A stretch of 64,000 nucleotides of DNA from an uncultured Bacteroidales bacterium (GCA_944326265.1 CALVDE010000017.1:62001-126000); one strand, 5' to 3'; shown: positions 20,087 to 29,414, counted from the first letter of the stretch. Notes: generated by a model not told the origin, from the sequence alone. Numbers and translations are program-made.

Positions 20087-21505
20087 TTAAATGTTTGTCG
20101 ATGAATCTTCCGGCACTGTTTCTGGACTGCCGGCAGCGGTGGAGGAGAGTTCCTCCTTCCATATTTGTTCAAATGTGCGGGACGTGAACTTCGGCAGCTC
20201 GCGGTCGCGTCCCCAGGCATTGGCCCCGCAGTACAGCAGGCCGCGCGGAGCGATTTTCTCTCCGAGGCGCCCGGCCCTGACGCAGAAATGGAACATGCCG
20301 GGATTGCGGAGGGCGGTGTTGAGCACCTTGACAATGCCTTTCTTGACGGGGTTGGCCAGCCCGAGGGAGTCGAGCTGCTGCCGCCAGAGGTAGATCTGCT
20401 CGCCGAGGTCGATCTTGACGGGGCAGACATTGGAACAGGACATACAGAGGCTGCAGGCGGAGACATTGCCGCTGTAGAGCTTGGGGGAGGCGAGCATACC
20501 GAGGTTGATGCCGAGCGGGCCGGGGATGAAGTACGAGTAGGAGTAGCCTCCGGAGCGGCGGTAGACCGGGCAGGTGTTCATGCAGGAACCGCAGCGCAGG
20601 CAGCGGAGCATGTTGAGGTGGGCCGGGTTGGCGAGGATGCGGCTGCGGCCGTTGTCCACGATGATGACGTGGATCTCCTGGCCCTCGACCGGACGCTTGT
20701 AGTGGGTGGTGTAGGTGGTGGAATGCTGTCCGGTGGCGGAGCGGGCGAGCAGGCGGGTGTACAGGGCGAGGGCGTCGTAGTCGGGGATGACCTTCTCGAG
20801 GCCCATGATGGCGATGTGGAGCTTGGGGAAGGAGGTGCCCATGTCGGCGTTGCCCTCGTTGGTGCAGACTGTGAATGCGCCCGAGGAGGCCACGGCGAAG
20901 TTGACTCCGGTCATGGCGGCGTCGGCGTGCAGGAATTTCTCCCGCAGATGCTTTCTGGCGGCGTGGGTGAGGTAGGTCGGGTCGCTGTTGCCGTGCTCTG
21001 TGCCCAGTTCGCGCTCGAACAGCTCGCCGACTTCCTCCCGCTTGACGTGTATGGCCGGCAGTACAATGTGGCTGGGTGGGCGGTGCATCAGCTGCATGAT
21101 GCGCTCGCCGAGGTCGCTCTCTACGGCCTCGATGCCGCGCTCTTCGAGATAGGGGGTCAGGCCGCATTCCTCGGAGAGCATGGACTTGCTCTTGATCAGG
21201 TGCCTGGCTCCGTGCTCGCTGAGTATTCTGTAGACTGTCTCGTTGTGTTCCTGAGCGTCCTTGGCCCAGTGTACGTGGATGCCGTTGGCCACGGCATTGC
21301 GCTCGAACATCTCGAGGTAGTAGGCGAGATGGGTGATGGTGTGCATCTTGGTGTGGGCGGCCGCATCACGCAGGGCCTCCCACTCGGGGATTGACCGGGC
21401 CATGCGGTCGCGCTTCTCCCGGACGAACCACAGGGCCCGGTTGTGCCATGCGGTGCGCTCTGAGTCGGCTATGAATGCTTCGGCGGCTTTGGAATGTGTG
21501 CTCAT
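20087..21505 (-). CDS. lutB: Lactate utilization iron-sulfur protein B
   Basis: A 472-residue protein. The N-terminal two thirds form a LUD domain (with ASSGAFTVCTNEGNADMG). Two 4Fe-4S ferredoxin motifs follow: CLRCGSCMNTCP (about residues 300-315) and CSLCMSCSNVCP (about 350-362). A C-terminal YkgF-like tail contains GREKIAPRG-type features (RLGEKIAPRGLLYCG). This is the central electron-carrying subunit of the LutABC L-lactate dehydrogenase complex. The length matches LutB from other bacteria. It starts 15 bp after lutA. No residues appear to be missing. Confidence 0.96.
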   Translation of the reverse strand: MSTHSKAAEAFIADSERTAWHNRALWFVREKRDRMARSIPEWEALRDAAAHTKMHTITHLAYYLEMFERNAVANGIHVHWAKDAQEHNETVYRILSEHGARHLIKSKSMLSEECGLTPYLEERGIEAVESDLGERIMQLMHRPPSHIVLPAIHVKREEVGELFERELGTEHGNSDPTYLTHAARKHLREKFLHADAAMTGVNFAVASSGAFTVCTNEGNADMGTSFPKLHIAIMGLEKVIPDYDALALYTRLLARSATGQHSTTYTTHYKRPVEGQEIHVIIVDNGRSRILANPAHLNMLRCLRCGSCMNTCPVYRRSGGYSYSYFIPGPLGINLGMLASPKLYSGNVSACSLCMSCSNVCPVKIDLGEQIYLWRQQLDSLGLANPVKKGIVKVLNTALRNPGMFHFCVRAGRLGEKIAPRGLLYCGANAWGRDRELPKFTSRTFEQIWKEELSSTAAGSPETVPEDSSTNI

Positions 21506-21520
21506 GTCTTGTTCGGAATG

Positions 21521-22261
21521 TTACAGGCCCGAGGCCAGTATCTCTACTATGTGAATGGTCTTTATGGGAAGTTTCTGCCGCTTGATGATGCCCTCCATGT
21601 GCATCAGGCAGGAGGAGTCGGCTCCGGTGATGTATTCGGCGCCGGTGGAAATATGGTCGCGGACCTTGTCGGCACCCATGCAGGCGGAGACGGCCGGCTC
21701 CTCTATGGAGAACATGCCGCCGAAGCCGCAGCATTCGTCCACCCGGGAGGGCTCGAAAACCTCCGCACCGCGCACGAGGGACAGCAGGTCCCTGAGCTTG
21801 GAATAATGCGGGACGTTCAGCTCCGAGGGCGACGCCAGTCCGAGCAGCCGCTGTCCGTGGCAGCTGTTGTGTATGCTGACCTTGTGGGGAAAATACGCCC
21901 GGGGCAGCTCCGAGGGCCGCACCACATCGTGGATGAACTCGCAGATCTCGTAGATGCGGCTGCCGAGGCACTCGTGGGCCTCCCTGTGCAGGATGTCAGG
22001 ATAATGCTCCTTGACGAAGGCCACGCAGCTGCCGGAAGGTCCTACCACATAGTCATAGCCGCTGAAAAGCTCCTCCATGCGGCGGGCCAGGGGAGCGGCG
22101 TCCTTCTCGAATCCGCCGTTGGCCATTGGCTGTCCGCAGCAGGTCTGCCCGAGTGGATAGTCCACGTCGAGCCCCAGTGCTTTCAGCAGCTTGTACGATG
22201 CTACGCCCACCGACGGGTATACGGCGTTGACGAAGCAGGGGATAAAAAGTCCTATTTTCAT
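21521..22261 (-). CDS. lutA: Lactate utilization protein A (CCG-domain Fe-S oxidoreductase)
   Basis: A 246-residue protein with the two cysteine-rich CCG domains of the LutA/GlpC/HdrB group: QTCCGQPMAN (about residue 40) and VDECCGFGGMFS (about residue 175), plus SCHGQRLLG and SCLMHMEG. These bind an unusual Fe-S cluster and pass electrons in L-lactate oxidation. The start codon overlaps the stop of the preceding acyltransferase by 4 bp (ATGA), giving translational coupling. With lutB and lutC it makes a complete LutABC set. Recognition is firm; whether the physiological substrate is L-lactate is inferred from the family. Confidence 0.96.
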   Translation of the reverse strand: MKIGLFIPCFVNAVYPSVGVASYKLLKALGLDVDYPLGQTCCGQPMANGGFEKDAAPLARRMEELFSGYDYVVGPSGSCVAFVKEHYPDILHREAHECLGSRIYEICEFIHDVVRPSELPRAYFPHKVSIHNSCHGQRLLGLASPSELNVPHYSKLRDLLSLVRGAEVFEPSRVDECCGFGGMFSIEEPAVSACMGADKVRDHISTGAEYITGADSSCLMHMEGIIKRQKLPIKTIHIVEILASGL

Positions 22262-23616
22262 TTATTGAGTTTGGAAATACAATCGGAATAATAATGCTTT
22301 AAGTCCTTGATGGCGCGGCGCAGTCCCGGGGCGCAGAGCAGCCGCAGGTCGGAGATGACTAAGCGGAGCAGGCGCCAGGCTTCCTGGGTGAGGACGGTGG
22401 CGGGCACTAAGGCAATGGAGGCGGCTAAGGCCCATTCCCACGGCAGGGTGCAGTAGAGGACTACGGCGTAGATGATCAGCAGCAGGGGCCAGAGCACGAG
22501 GGTGACCACGAAGCGGATGGAGTTGTAGAAGGCGCGGTCCTTCATCTTCGAGAAGAGGAAGGCGGCTATGCCGGTGACCGGGAGGGTCAGTATTCCTGCG
22601 GGAATGGTGTAGGGCAGGGTGACAATGAGCACTATCAGCTGGAAGAGCCGGGACCAGAAGGGATGCTTCTTGACGACGGAGCCGAGGGAGATGCCGCGTG
22701 CCTCCCGCTCGTGGTGGATGTCGGCGGCGAGGCCGAGCAACTCTGCTGCGCGTTCCGGCTCGGAGGCCCTTAGCGCGGCTATCTGCCCGAGGGTCATCTT
22801 GTTGGCGGCGAAACGGGTGGTGAGGGCGTGGCGGCGCTCCTGCGGATGCTCCTTTCTCCAGGCATCCACCTGTTGGTTGATGACGGCGGCGCAGGTGTCG
22901 AGGGTGGCGTCGTAGTATTCGTCGTCGGGGATGTAGAGGATTACCTCCTTCATTCGCTCGGTCAGGTCGTCCTTCATCAGGTTCATCACCTCGGGCTGGG
23001 TAAGGTCGGCGTGCTCCCGTAGGTATTCGCTGACGTTGATGGGGTCGCCTATCTGGACCAGGACGGTGGAGCGGAAGCGGAAGAAGTTGCCGTACTCTAA
23101 GCCGACCGGCACGATGTACAGGGGCAGGCGGCCGTCCATGAGCTCCTCGGCCTCTAAGGCAATGCGGAAGATGCCCTTGGACAGGGGCAGCAGGGAGTGT
23201 TTGGCCTGGTGCCGTCCCTCGGGCAGGATGCAGAAGGGTACCTTGTCCAGGAGGACATCCACGCTCTTGTGGATGATCTCGGTGTTCTTGCGCACCTCGT
23301 CCATGCCGTCGCGGATGCGCATGATGGGCATGATCTTCAGGAAGCGGAGGATCTTGGCAACCTTGGGATTCCTGAAGATGTCGGCCCTGGCCACGAAGAC
23401 CTTCTGCTTGCGGTCCATGGCCAGGATGACCAGCGCGTCCATCAGGGCGTTGGTGTGGTTGGGGGCGTAGATGACGGCCCCGTCGGCGGGGACCTTTTCC
23501 AGCCCCACGTATTTTATCCTGCGGTATGCCATCCGCAGCATGAAGTCCACGTAGTGCCGCAGAAAGGCGTATAGCCCGTCGAAGTCCTGTATTTTCCTGT
23601 TTTCCTTCTTACTCAT
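22258..23616 (-). CDS. PlsC-like lysophospholipid acyltransferase with C-terminal membrane region
   Basis: A 452-residue protein. The N-terminal half is an acyltransferase domain with NHTNALMD (His54, Asp60, an H-x5-D spacing seen in some members) and the second motif ILPEGRHQ (about residue 134). The middle (about 240-310) is soluble, and two or more hydrophobic segments lie at about 325-420. It probably acylates a lysophospholipid or related lipid at the inner membrane. Why it sits in a pgk-to-lutABC run is not clear: it starts 12 bp after the BASS transporter and overlaps lutA by 4 bp. Exact substrate is unknown. Confidence 0.85.
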   Translation of the reverse strand: MSKKENRKIQDFDGLYAFLRHYVDFMLRMAYRRIKYVGLEKVPADGAVIYAPNHTNALMDALVILAMDRKQKVFVARADIFRNPKVAKILRFLKIMPIMRIRDGMDEVRKNTEIIHKSVDVLLDKVPFCILPEGRHQAKHSLLPLSKGIFRIALEAEELMDGRLPLYIVPVGLEYGNFFRFRSTVLVQIGDPINVSEYLREHADLTQPEVMNLMKDDLTERMKEVILYIPDDEYYDATLDTCAAVINQQVDAWRKEHPQERRHALTTRFAANKMTLGQIAALRASEPERAAELLGLAADIHHEREARGISLGSVVKKHPFWSRLFQLIVLIVTLPYTIPAGILTLPVTGIAAFLFSKMKDRAFYNSIRFVVTLVLWPLLLIIYAVVLYCTLPWEWALAASIALVPATVLTQEAWRLLRLVISDLRLLCAPGLRRAIKDLKHYYSDCISKLNK

Positions 23617-23628
23617 TGTCCTTGAAAA

Positions 23629-24603
23629 TTATGCTGCCGCCTTGACATTGTCCTCCGGAAGGGGATGCCTGCGGAAGATGGCTGCCAGCGTGAGTCCCGC
23701 GATGATATGCCAGATGCCCCACCATGCCGTGACAAAGAGCATTCCGCCGTAGTGCCCGTGCCATATCTCCGGAGGGAAGATGGCCGGGTTGAACAGCAGC
23801 ACCAGCCCCAGGCCGGAGTTCTGGATGCCCACCTCGATGGTCACTGAGCGGCGGTCTCTCAGCGGCAGACGGGCCGCCATCCCTCCGAAATATCCCGTGG
23901 CGAATGCGGCGGCGTTATGTACCAGTACAATCAGGAAGATGAATATGATATTGTCGATGAACAACTGGAAATTCTGGGAGAATGATGCCACTACCATTAC
24001 TAAGAAGAGGAAGATGGAGAGGGTCTGAGCCGGTTTGGTGATCTTCTTCGTGGCGTTGGGGAAATACCGGGCGAAGAGCATTCCCAGGACGATGGGGATG
24101 CCTAAGAGCAGCAGTATCTGCCACAGCATCGGCAGGAAAGGAATGACCAGCCGGGGAATGTCGCCGGAGATGCTGATGGCACTGTAGTACAATGTGCCCC
24201 AGACGTAGAAGTTGAGGGGGGTTACCAGCGGGGCGAATGCGGTCGTCACTGCTGTCATGCTCACGGAAAGCTCGACATTGCCCTTCGACAGGGAGGAGAT
24301 GAAGTTGGAGATGTTGCCGCCGGGGCAGGAGGCCACCAGTATCATGCCGAGTGCCACCATCGGAGTTATCCAGGGGGTCAGGGCCAGGCAGATCAGGAAG
24401 GTAACTGCGGGCAGGCCGACCCACTGCAGGAGGATGCCGGTAATGATGGACTTGGGATGGCGGAATACGTTCCTGAAGGTCTCCAGCTTGATGCCCAGGG
24501 CTACCCCGAACATAATAAAGGCCAGCAGGATGTTGACTATCAGCATCCCGTTCTGGCCAAAGTTTATCGATATCGCGTTGAGACTTTCTAACTGTTCTTT
24601 CAT
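23629..24603 (-). CDS. BASS-family (bile acid:sodium symporter-like) transporter
   Basis: A 324-residue integral membrane protein with about nine or ten hydrophobic segments. The family signature GMILVASCPGGNISNFISSLSKGNVELS (shown here in part: SCPGGNISNFISSLSKGN) lies near residues 90-115, followed by the second conserved helix ALGVEIGIQNSGL-like stretch TIEVGIQNSGLGLVLL. BASS proteins are sodium-coupled carriers for organic anions such as bile acids, pyruvate or pantoate. Being 10 bp from pgk and upstream of lutABC, a role in pyruvate or lactate movement is an attractive inference, but nothing in the sequence proves the substrate. Confidence 0.92.
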   Translation of the reverse strand: MKEQLESLNAISINFGQNGMLIVNILLAFIMFGVALGIKLETFRNVFRHPKSIITGILLQWVGLPAVTFLICLALTPWITPMVALGMILVASCPGGNISNFISSLSKGNVELSVSMTAVTTAFAPLVTPLNFYVWGTLYYSAISISGDIPRLVIPFLPMLWQILLLLGIPIVLGMLFARYFPNATKKITKPAQTLSIFLFLVMVVASFSQNFQLFIDNIIFIFLIVLVHNAAAFATGYFGGMAARLPLRDRRSVTIEVGIQNSGLGLVLLFNPAIFPPEIWHGHYGGMLFVTAWWGIWHIIAGLTLAAIFRRHPLPEDNVKAAA

Positions 24604-24613
24604 CGTCTACCCG

Positions 24614-25864
24614 TTATTCGCGGATGGCTTTGATACCCGGAAGTTCTTTTCCCTCCAGGAACTCCAGCATCGCACCTCCGCCGGTGGACACATAGCTCAC
24701 CTTGTCGGCATAGCCCATCTGGGTCACAGCAGCTACGGAGTCTCCGCCGCCCACGAGGGTGAAGGCACCTTTTGCGGTGGCCTCGGCAAGTATCCCGGCG
24801 ATGGCGTTGGTGCCGTGTGCGAAATTGGGCATCTCGAATACTCCGGCGGGACCGTTCCAGAGGATGGTCCTGGACTCAAGCAGCACTTTTTTCCATTCTT
24901 CAATGGATTCAGGAGCGGCATCCATGCCCATCCATCCGTCAGGAATGGCGTTTGCCGGGCATATCTGTGTGCGGGCATTGTTGTCGAAAGCGTCTGCTGC
25001 GACTACGGTATCGGAGAAATACAGCCTGACTCCTTTCTCCCTGGCCTTGGCAATGGTATCGAGAGCCAGCTGGAGCTGGTCGTCTTCCACGAGTGATTTT
25101 CCGATAGAGCCTCCCTGCGCCTTCATAAATGTAAACACCATTCCTCCGCATACGATCATATTGTCAGCGAGACCGAGCAGATGCTCTATTACTCCTATCT
25201 TCGATGATACTTTCGCACCTCCGAGGATAACGGTCAGAGGTCTCTGAGGATTGTCCAGTACCTTGTCGATGGCCTTGATCTCGCCCTCCATTACGTAGCC
25301 GAACATCTTGTCGTTCGGGAAATACTTGGCGATGAGGGCTGTGGATGCGTGGGCACGGTGAGCTGTGCCGAATGCGTCGTTGATGTAGCAGTCAGCATAC
25401 GAGGCCAGATGCTCGGTGAATTTCTTCTGGCTTTCTTTTACAGCGGCCTTGGCGGCCTTCTTCTCCTCCTCGGAAGCGTCCTCGGCCAGTCCGCGGGGCT
25501 TGCCCTCCTCCTCGGCGTAGAAACGTAGGTTCTCGAGCAGGAGCACCTCGCCGGGTTTCAGGGCCGCGGCCTGCTCGTCGGCCTTCATGCAGTCGGGAGC
25601 GAACTGCACCTTAGTGCCGAGCAGTTCCTCGATGCGGCCGATGATGTGCCTGAGGGAGAATTTGTCAGCGGGTCCCTTCGGCTTCCCTAGATGGGACATT
25701 ATGATGAGAGCACCTCCGCCTGCCAGTACCTTTTTAAGGGTAGGGATCGCGGCACGGATACGTGTGTCGTCAGTGATGTTGAAATCCGAGTCGAGGGGGA
25801 CGTTGAAATCCACTCTCACAATGGCTTTCTTGCCATTAAAGTCATAAGAGTCTATGTTCTGCAT
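24614..25864 (-). CDS. pgk: Phosphoglycerate kinase
   Basis: A 416-residue glycolytic enzyme that makes ATP from 1,3-bisphosphoglycerate. Motifs are [14 protein letters not shown] at the N-terminus, [51 protein letters not shown], and the C-terminal ATP-binding GGGDSVAAV and [18 protein letters not shown]. The length is typical, and all hallmark residues are present. It is the first gene of a tight six-gene minus-strand run ending with lutC. The sequence just upstream contains a -7-like box on the minus strand (25887-25894). Confidence 0.98.
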   Translation of the reverse strand: MQNIDSYDFNGKKAIVRVDFNVPLDSDFNITDDTRIRAAIPTLKKVLAGGGALIIMSHLGKPKGPADKFSLRHIIGRIEELLGTKVQFAPDCMKADEQAAALKPGEVLLLENLRFYAEEEGKPRGLAEDASEEEKKAAKAAVKESQKKFTEHLASYADCYINDAFGTAHRAHASTALIAKYFPNDKMFGYVMEGEIKAIDKVLDNPQRPLTVILGGAKVSSKIGVIEHLLGLADNMIVCGGMVFTFMKAQGGSIGKSLVEDDQLQLALDTIAKAREKGVRLYFSDTVVAADAFDNNARTQICPANAIPDGWMGMDAAPESIEEWKKVLLESRTILWNGPAGVFEMPNFAHGTNAIAGILAEATAKGAFTLVGGGDSVAAVTQMGYADKVSYVSTGGGAMLEFLEGKELPGIKAIRE

Positions 25865-25886
25865 AACCGTGTAGTTTATTTGGCTG

Positions 25887-25894
25887 CAAAATTA
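25887..25894 (-). promoter_or_regulatory. Candidate -7 box for the pgk-lutABC operon
   Basis: On the minus strand TAATTTTG fits TAnnTTTG and lies 22 bp before the pgk start. No TTTG -33 box is evident 19-21 nt further upstream. Confidence 0.4.
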
Positions 25895-25959
25895 TAAAAA
25901 TATCCGGAATAATCCTGCATGCAGTTGCCGCGTCAGCCGCATCCGGCTGTGCGTATGGC

Positions 25960-27060
25960 CTACAGCTGTATCCTGAACAGGGTGGTGGAACCGTCGTCGT
26001 TGAATCTTGACCAGTAGAGCACGTTGTCCTTCTCGAACTGCGGGATTATCCTGTATTCGTGTCCTCCGAAACGGAATATGAAACCGGCATCCACACCGTT
26101 GTCGAATTCTTCCTCAGTGTATGTGGTGTGCAGCATTCTTTTCCCCGTCTCAGTGTCGTAGACATCGTGATACCACAAGTTGTTGTCAACGTACAGGAAC
26201 TGTACAAGATAGTATCTGCCGCATATTGCCTCGTACTGTATCTGGAAATATTTTTTGATAGGTTTGTTGCCTGTAACTGCTACATGCATTTCCGCCGGCA
26301 TCTCATGTTTTCCGCAGTCGACTCTCAGGTACGGCGTGAATGAGGAGTCAGTGATCTCGTAATAGGTATACTCTCCGAACGGCTTGTACAGGACCTTCGA
26401 GTTGAACACGTCAATGCCCTCGAACGCGATGATGCCTCTTTTCGAGCACTGGGCGTCGTTCATGAGCGGCATCATCCTGTGTGCGGGGTTGAAGTCCCGG
26501 TCCAGGACGGTTATGCAGTGCTCTCTCTCCGAGTTGGATATCCCGGTGGCGGCGTATAAGTTTTTGCCGAGAGGCGCGATGTCTCCGACAAGGGCTGTCT
26601 CCCCGTTCTTCACCTCGTCCTTGAAGTTTCCATCAGCGTCCAGCCTTATGATCTTGTTCCACGTGTCATAAATTAGTATTTCATCGTTGTACTGGTCGTA
26701 TATGATGCTTGTCAGATTGGTGAACTCGCCCGGTCCCCTTCCGTGAATGTCGTGCGAGTCCAGGACCCGTCCGTCGTGGCTGAGGACCACTATGATGTCG
26801 TCTGCCGTCAAACCGAAGAACCTGTCGTCCGACACTCCGAAGATTCTGATGTCGAACAGCGAGTCCGTCCTGAACGTGACTGTGTCGATTCTCGTGGCGA
26901 TGCTTTCCAATCCCGTCGAGTCCGTCCTGTTCAGGTTCTTCCAGATGCTGACTGTGTTGACATCTTCCTGTCCGCACGATACAAGCATTCCCGCCGTGGA
27001 AATGACAACGGCGGGAATGATATACGATTTCAATTTCAATAGGCTGTTGCGCAGTATCAT
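25960..27060 (-). CDS. 6-bladed beta-propeller lipoprotein
   Basis: A 366-residue lipoprotein with a long hydrophobic leader ending in GMLVSC (Cys about 29). The mature part has repeated propeller blades, each ending in strands of the type D-x-x-x-V/I-L-D/Y-x-x-x-x. It contains the phrase HGRGPGEFTNLTSI, which is a hallmark of the Bacteroidales 6-bladed beta-propeller lipoproteins. These are common near Sus-like and signalling loci, and their function is not known. It has its own well-formed promoter (27093-27125, minus). It is not adjacent to a partner gene on its strand. Confidence 0.85.
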   Translation of the reverse strand: MILRNSLLKLKSYIIPAVVISTAGMLVSCGQEDVNTVSIWKNLNRTDSTGLESIATRIDTVTFRTDSLFDIRIFGVSDDRFFGLTADDIIVVLSHDGRVLDSHDIHGRGPGEFTNLTSIIYDQYNDEILIYDTWNKIIRLDADGNFKDEVKNGETALVGDIAPLGKNLYAATGISNSEREHCITVLDRDFNPAHRMMPLMNDAQCSKRGIIAFEGIDVFNSKVLYKPFGEYTYYEITDSSFTPYLRVDCGKHEMPAEMHVAVTGNKPIKKYFQIQYEAICGRYYLVQFLYVDNNLWYHDVYDTETGKRMLHTTYTEEEFDNGVDAGFIFRFGGHEYRIIPQFEKDNVLYWSRFNDDGSTTLFRIQL

Positions 27061-27092
27061 AGTAGTTTAAATTTATTATAAGTAATTCAATA

Positions 27093-27125
27093 CAAATCTA
27101 TAAAATAGAAACCAAGAATCCCAAA
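27093..27125 (-). promoter_or_regulatory. Promoter of the 6-bladed propeller lipoprotein gene
   Basis: On the minus strand, TTTG (27125-27122) is followed after exactly 21 nt by TAGATTTG (27100-27093), a near-ideal Bacteroidetes promoter. The start codon lies about 33 bp downstream. The rest of the gap to 27246 shows no gene. Confidence 0.75.
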
Positions 27126-27246
27126 AAAAACATGTAAGTGCCTGCTTTTCTGCTTTTTCGGTTCACTTTCCCCTGCTGTCTGTCGGGACATCGATCCCAC
27201 AGTCATATATAGTTGTCCTATCCGCTTGCCATCTCACATGACGTTC

Positions 27247-27279
27247 TTTGTCGCCGCAAGCAAATAATCGCTATCTTTG
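27247..27279 (+). promoter_or_regulatory. Promoter of the RlmI-like methyltransferase gene
   Basis: TTTG (27247-27250) and TATCTTTG (27272-27279) are 21 nt apart. The ATG of the methyltransferase (27284) is only 4 nt beyond the -7 box, so transcription should begin at or next to the start codon. Confidence 0.75.
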
Positions 27280-27283
27280 GCGC

Positions 27284-28234
27284 ATGAATATAGAAAGACC
27301 ATCTGACAGTTGGAAAGATTACGAGCTGATAGACTCCGGCGGATTCGAGAAGCTGGAGCGTTTCGGACGTTATACGATGATCAGGCCTGAACCGAAGGCA
27401 CTGTGGGACAAGGCACTGTCCGAAGGGGAATGGAAGAGGAGGGCGCAGACGGCGTTTACTCCGGGGGCCGGCTTCTCCAAGGCGGGGAAGGAGGACAGCG
27501 GAGTGTGGACCATGCTCGGGCGGATGCAGGAGCAGTGGAACATCGCCTACAGGCTGCCGTCAGCTGCGGAAATCCTTCCGGAGTGCGGCGGAGCGGATCT
27601 GCATCTGCGCCTGGGTCTCACGGCTTTCAAGCACGTGGGTGTATTCCCGGAGCAGGCCCCGAACTGGGACTTCATCTACAGACAGGTGGCCCGTCTGCGT
27701 GCCAACAATATGAAAAGGGGGGGCGCCCAGCCTCCGCGTGTGCTGAACCTCTTCGCCTACACCGGTGCCGCCTCCCTGGCTGCAAAGGCCGCCGGAGCCG
27801 ACGTCACCCATCTCGACTCAGTCCGCCAGGTGGTTACCTGGGCCCGGCACAATATGGAGATATCCTCTCTCGACGGTATCCGCTGGACCATTGACGACGC
27901 TCTCAAGTACGTTACCCGTCAGGTCAGGCGCGGTGCCTCTTTCGACGGCATCATCCTCGACCCTCCGGCGTATGGCCGTGGTCCCGACGGAGAACGCTGG
28001 AAGCTGGACGAGTGCCTGAACGACATCCTGAAGGGCTGCGCTCAGATCCTGGCTCCGATGAACAGTTTCCTGGTGCTGAACCTCTATTCCAACGGCTATT
28101 CGGCCATGCTTGCGGATACACTCGTGGCCTGCGCCTTCGGTCCGGCCGGCCGCCGCACCTCCGGAGAACTGGTCCTGCAGGACGACTTCGGCCGCATCCT
28201 GCCCCTGAGCGTATATACCCGGCTGGAACGTTAA
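27284..28234 (+). CDS. RlmI-like class I SAM-dependent rRNA methyltransferase
   Basis: A 316-residue enzyme from the ATG at 27284, which fits the promoter position; an upstream in-frame start at 27248 lies inside the promoter and is rejected. The Rossmann-fold motif I is NLFAYTGAASLAAKAAGA, the acidic loop follows as THLDSV, and the motif IV is LDPPAYGRGP. These match the 23S rRNA (cytosine-C5) methyltransferase RlmI/RlmK group. It lacks the N-terminal PUA domain of E. coli RlmI, as do many Bacteroidetes homologues. The sialidase gene follows after 14 bp, suggesting cotranscription. The precise modified base is not known. Confidence 0.87.
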   Translation: MNIERPSDSWKDYELIDSGGFEKLERFGRYTMIRPEPKALWDKALSEGEWKRRAQTAFTPGAGFSKAGKEDSGVWTMLGRMQEQWNIAYRLPSAAEILPECGGADLHLRLGLTAFKHVGVFPEQAPNWDFIYRQVARLRANNMKRGGAQPPRVLNLFAYTGAASLAAKAAGADVTHLDSVRQVVTWARHNMEISSLDGIRWTIDDALKYVTRQVRRGASFDGIILDPPAYGRGPDGERWKLDECLNDILKGCAQILAPMNSFLVLNLYSNGYSAMLADTLVACAFGPAGRRTSGELVLQDDFGRILPLSVYTRLER

Positions 28235-28248
28235 AAGCATTGAGCGTT

Positions 28249-29373
28249 ATGAGCAAAATACTTGTCGCCATAATCCTGCTGCTGTCCTGTATGCGGGTGG
28301 CGCAGGCCGAGAAAGTGAGCCGGGAACAGTCGGAGGAAACATCCGCCGCGTTCTTCCGTCAGAAGCTGTTCTCTGTGGATGCTCAGGATACTTCCAGAGC
28401 GGTTTCCTGCTATCGCATACCGGCAGTCACCACAGCCCCGGACGGCAGCCTGATAGCCGCTATAGACGAGCGGGTGCCCTCATGCGGGGACCTGAAATGG
28501 AGCCGGAACATCAACATCGTCATCCGCCGCAGCACCGACGGGGGCCGGACATGGGACCGGGTGGAGAGGGTGGCGGACTTCCCGGACGGGCAGTCGGCCT
28601 CGGATCCCTCGCTGATTTCCGACACTGTCAGCGGCACAGTGTTCCTTTTCTACAATTTCATGGACCATGACAGGGCAAAGGACGAATATTTCTTCCATGT
28701 CATGCGCAGTGAGGACAACGGTCTGACATGGTCCGGGCCGGAGGACATTACTGCTCAGGTGGCCCCGGAAGAATGGAGGGGTGACTTCAAGTTCCTGACC
28801 TCGGGGCAGGGTACGGCCACCCGCGACGGCCGGCTCCTGCATACGATGGTCAATCTCCAGAAGGGCCTGCATCTGATAGAAAGTACCGACGGCGGCCTTA
28901 CATGGCAACTGCTGCCGACAGCCATTGTCCCGGCAGATGAGTCCAAGGTCATAGAACTGCCGGACGGCCGCTGGATGATCAACAGCCGGGTTAACGAAGG
29001 CGGTATGCGCTGGATCCATATTTCGGAGGACAAGGGCCGCCTCTGGACTTCCAGTCCTCATCCGGGCCTGCCGGATCCAGGCTGTAACGGAGCCATTGTC
29101 CATTATCCGTACTTCGGAGGGGAGGCCGGCTGCCTGCTTTTCGTCAATGCCGCAGATCCGGAATACCGCCGGAATCTCACCCTGCGCTACAGTACTGACG
29201 GCGGTATGACCTGGAGCTCCGGCCTGGTGCTGGTGGAGGGCGATACAGGTTATTCCGATCTTGCCGTCCTGCCTTCCGGGGAGATCGCAGTGGTCTGTGA
29301 GCGTGACGGATATACAGTGTGCGAGGTGATTGTCGTTGCGCCTGAGCAGATCTTCGGTCAGTGCACAAGATAA
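28249..29373 (+). CDS. Exo-alpha-sialidase (GH33), exported
   Basis: A 374-residue protein starting at MSKILVAIILLL, with a signal peptide ending near AQAEK; the longer open frame back to 28012 overlaps the methyltransferase and is rejected. The motif CYRIPAVTTAPDGSL provides the catalytic-site Arg of sialidases (F/YRIP). Five Asp-box (BNR) repeats are visible: STDGGRTW, SEDNGLTW, STDGGLTW, SEDKGRLW and STDGGMTW. It removes terminal sialic acid from glycoconjugates, probably in the periplasm or at the surface. Length is shorter than sialidases with a carbohydrate-binding domain, so this is a catalytic-propeller-only form. No nan catabolic genes are adjacent. Confidence 0.92.
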   Translation: MSKILVAIILLLSCMRVAQAEKVSREQSEETSAAFFRQKLFSVDAQDTSRAVSCYRIPAVTTAPDGSLIAAIDERVPSCGDLKWSRNINIVIRRSTDGGRTWDRVERVADFPDGQSASDPSLISDTVSGTVFLFYNFMDHDRAKDEYFFHVMRSEDNGLTWSGPEDITAQVAPEEWRGDFKFLTSGQGTATRDGRLLHTMVNLQKGLHLIESTDGGLTWQLLPTAIVPADESKVIELPDGRWMINSRVNEGGMRWIHISEDKGRLWTSSPHPGLPDPGCNGAIVHYPYFGGEAGCLLFVNAADPEYRRNLTLRYSTDGGMTWSSGLVLVEGDTGYSDLAVLPSGEIAVVCERDGYTVCEVIVVAPEQIFGQCTR

Positions 29374-29414
29374 AAAGGACCCGCCGGACAGAGCGGAATT
29401 TGAATATTTATCCG

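Noticed and set aside
20074-20466. N-terminal extension of lutC
   Set aside because: The frame runs through lutB in another frame and is Ser/Pro/Arg-rich; the LutC family starts at MTSKDTI.
20165-21394. 409-residue open frame on the plus strand
   Set aside because: Antisense to lutB, which has both ferredoxin motifs; its Gly/Val/Asp-rich composition is an artefact of the GC-rich opposite strand.
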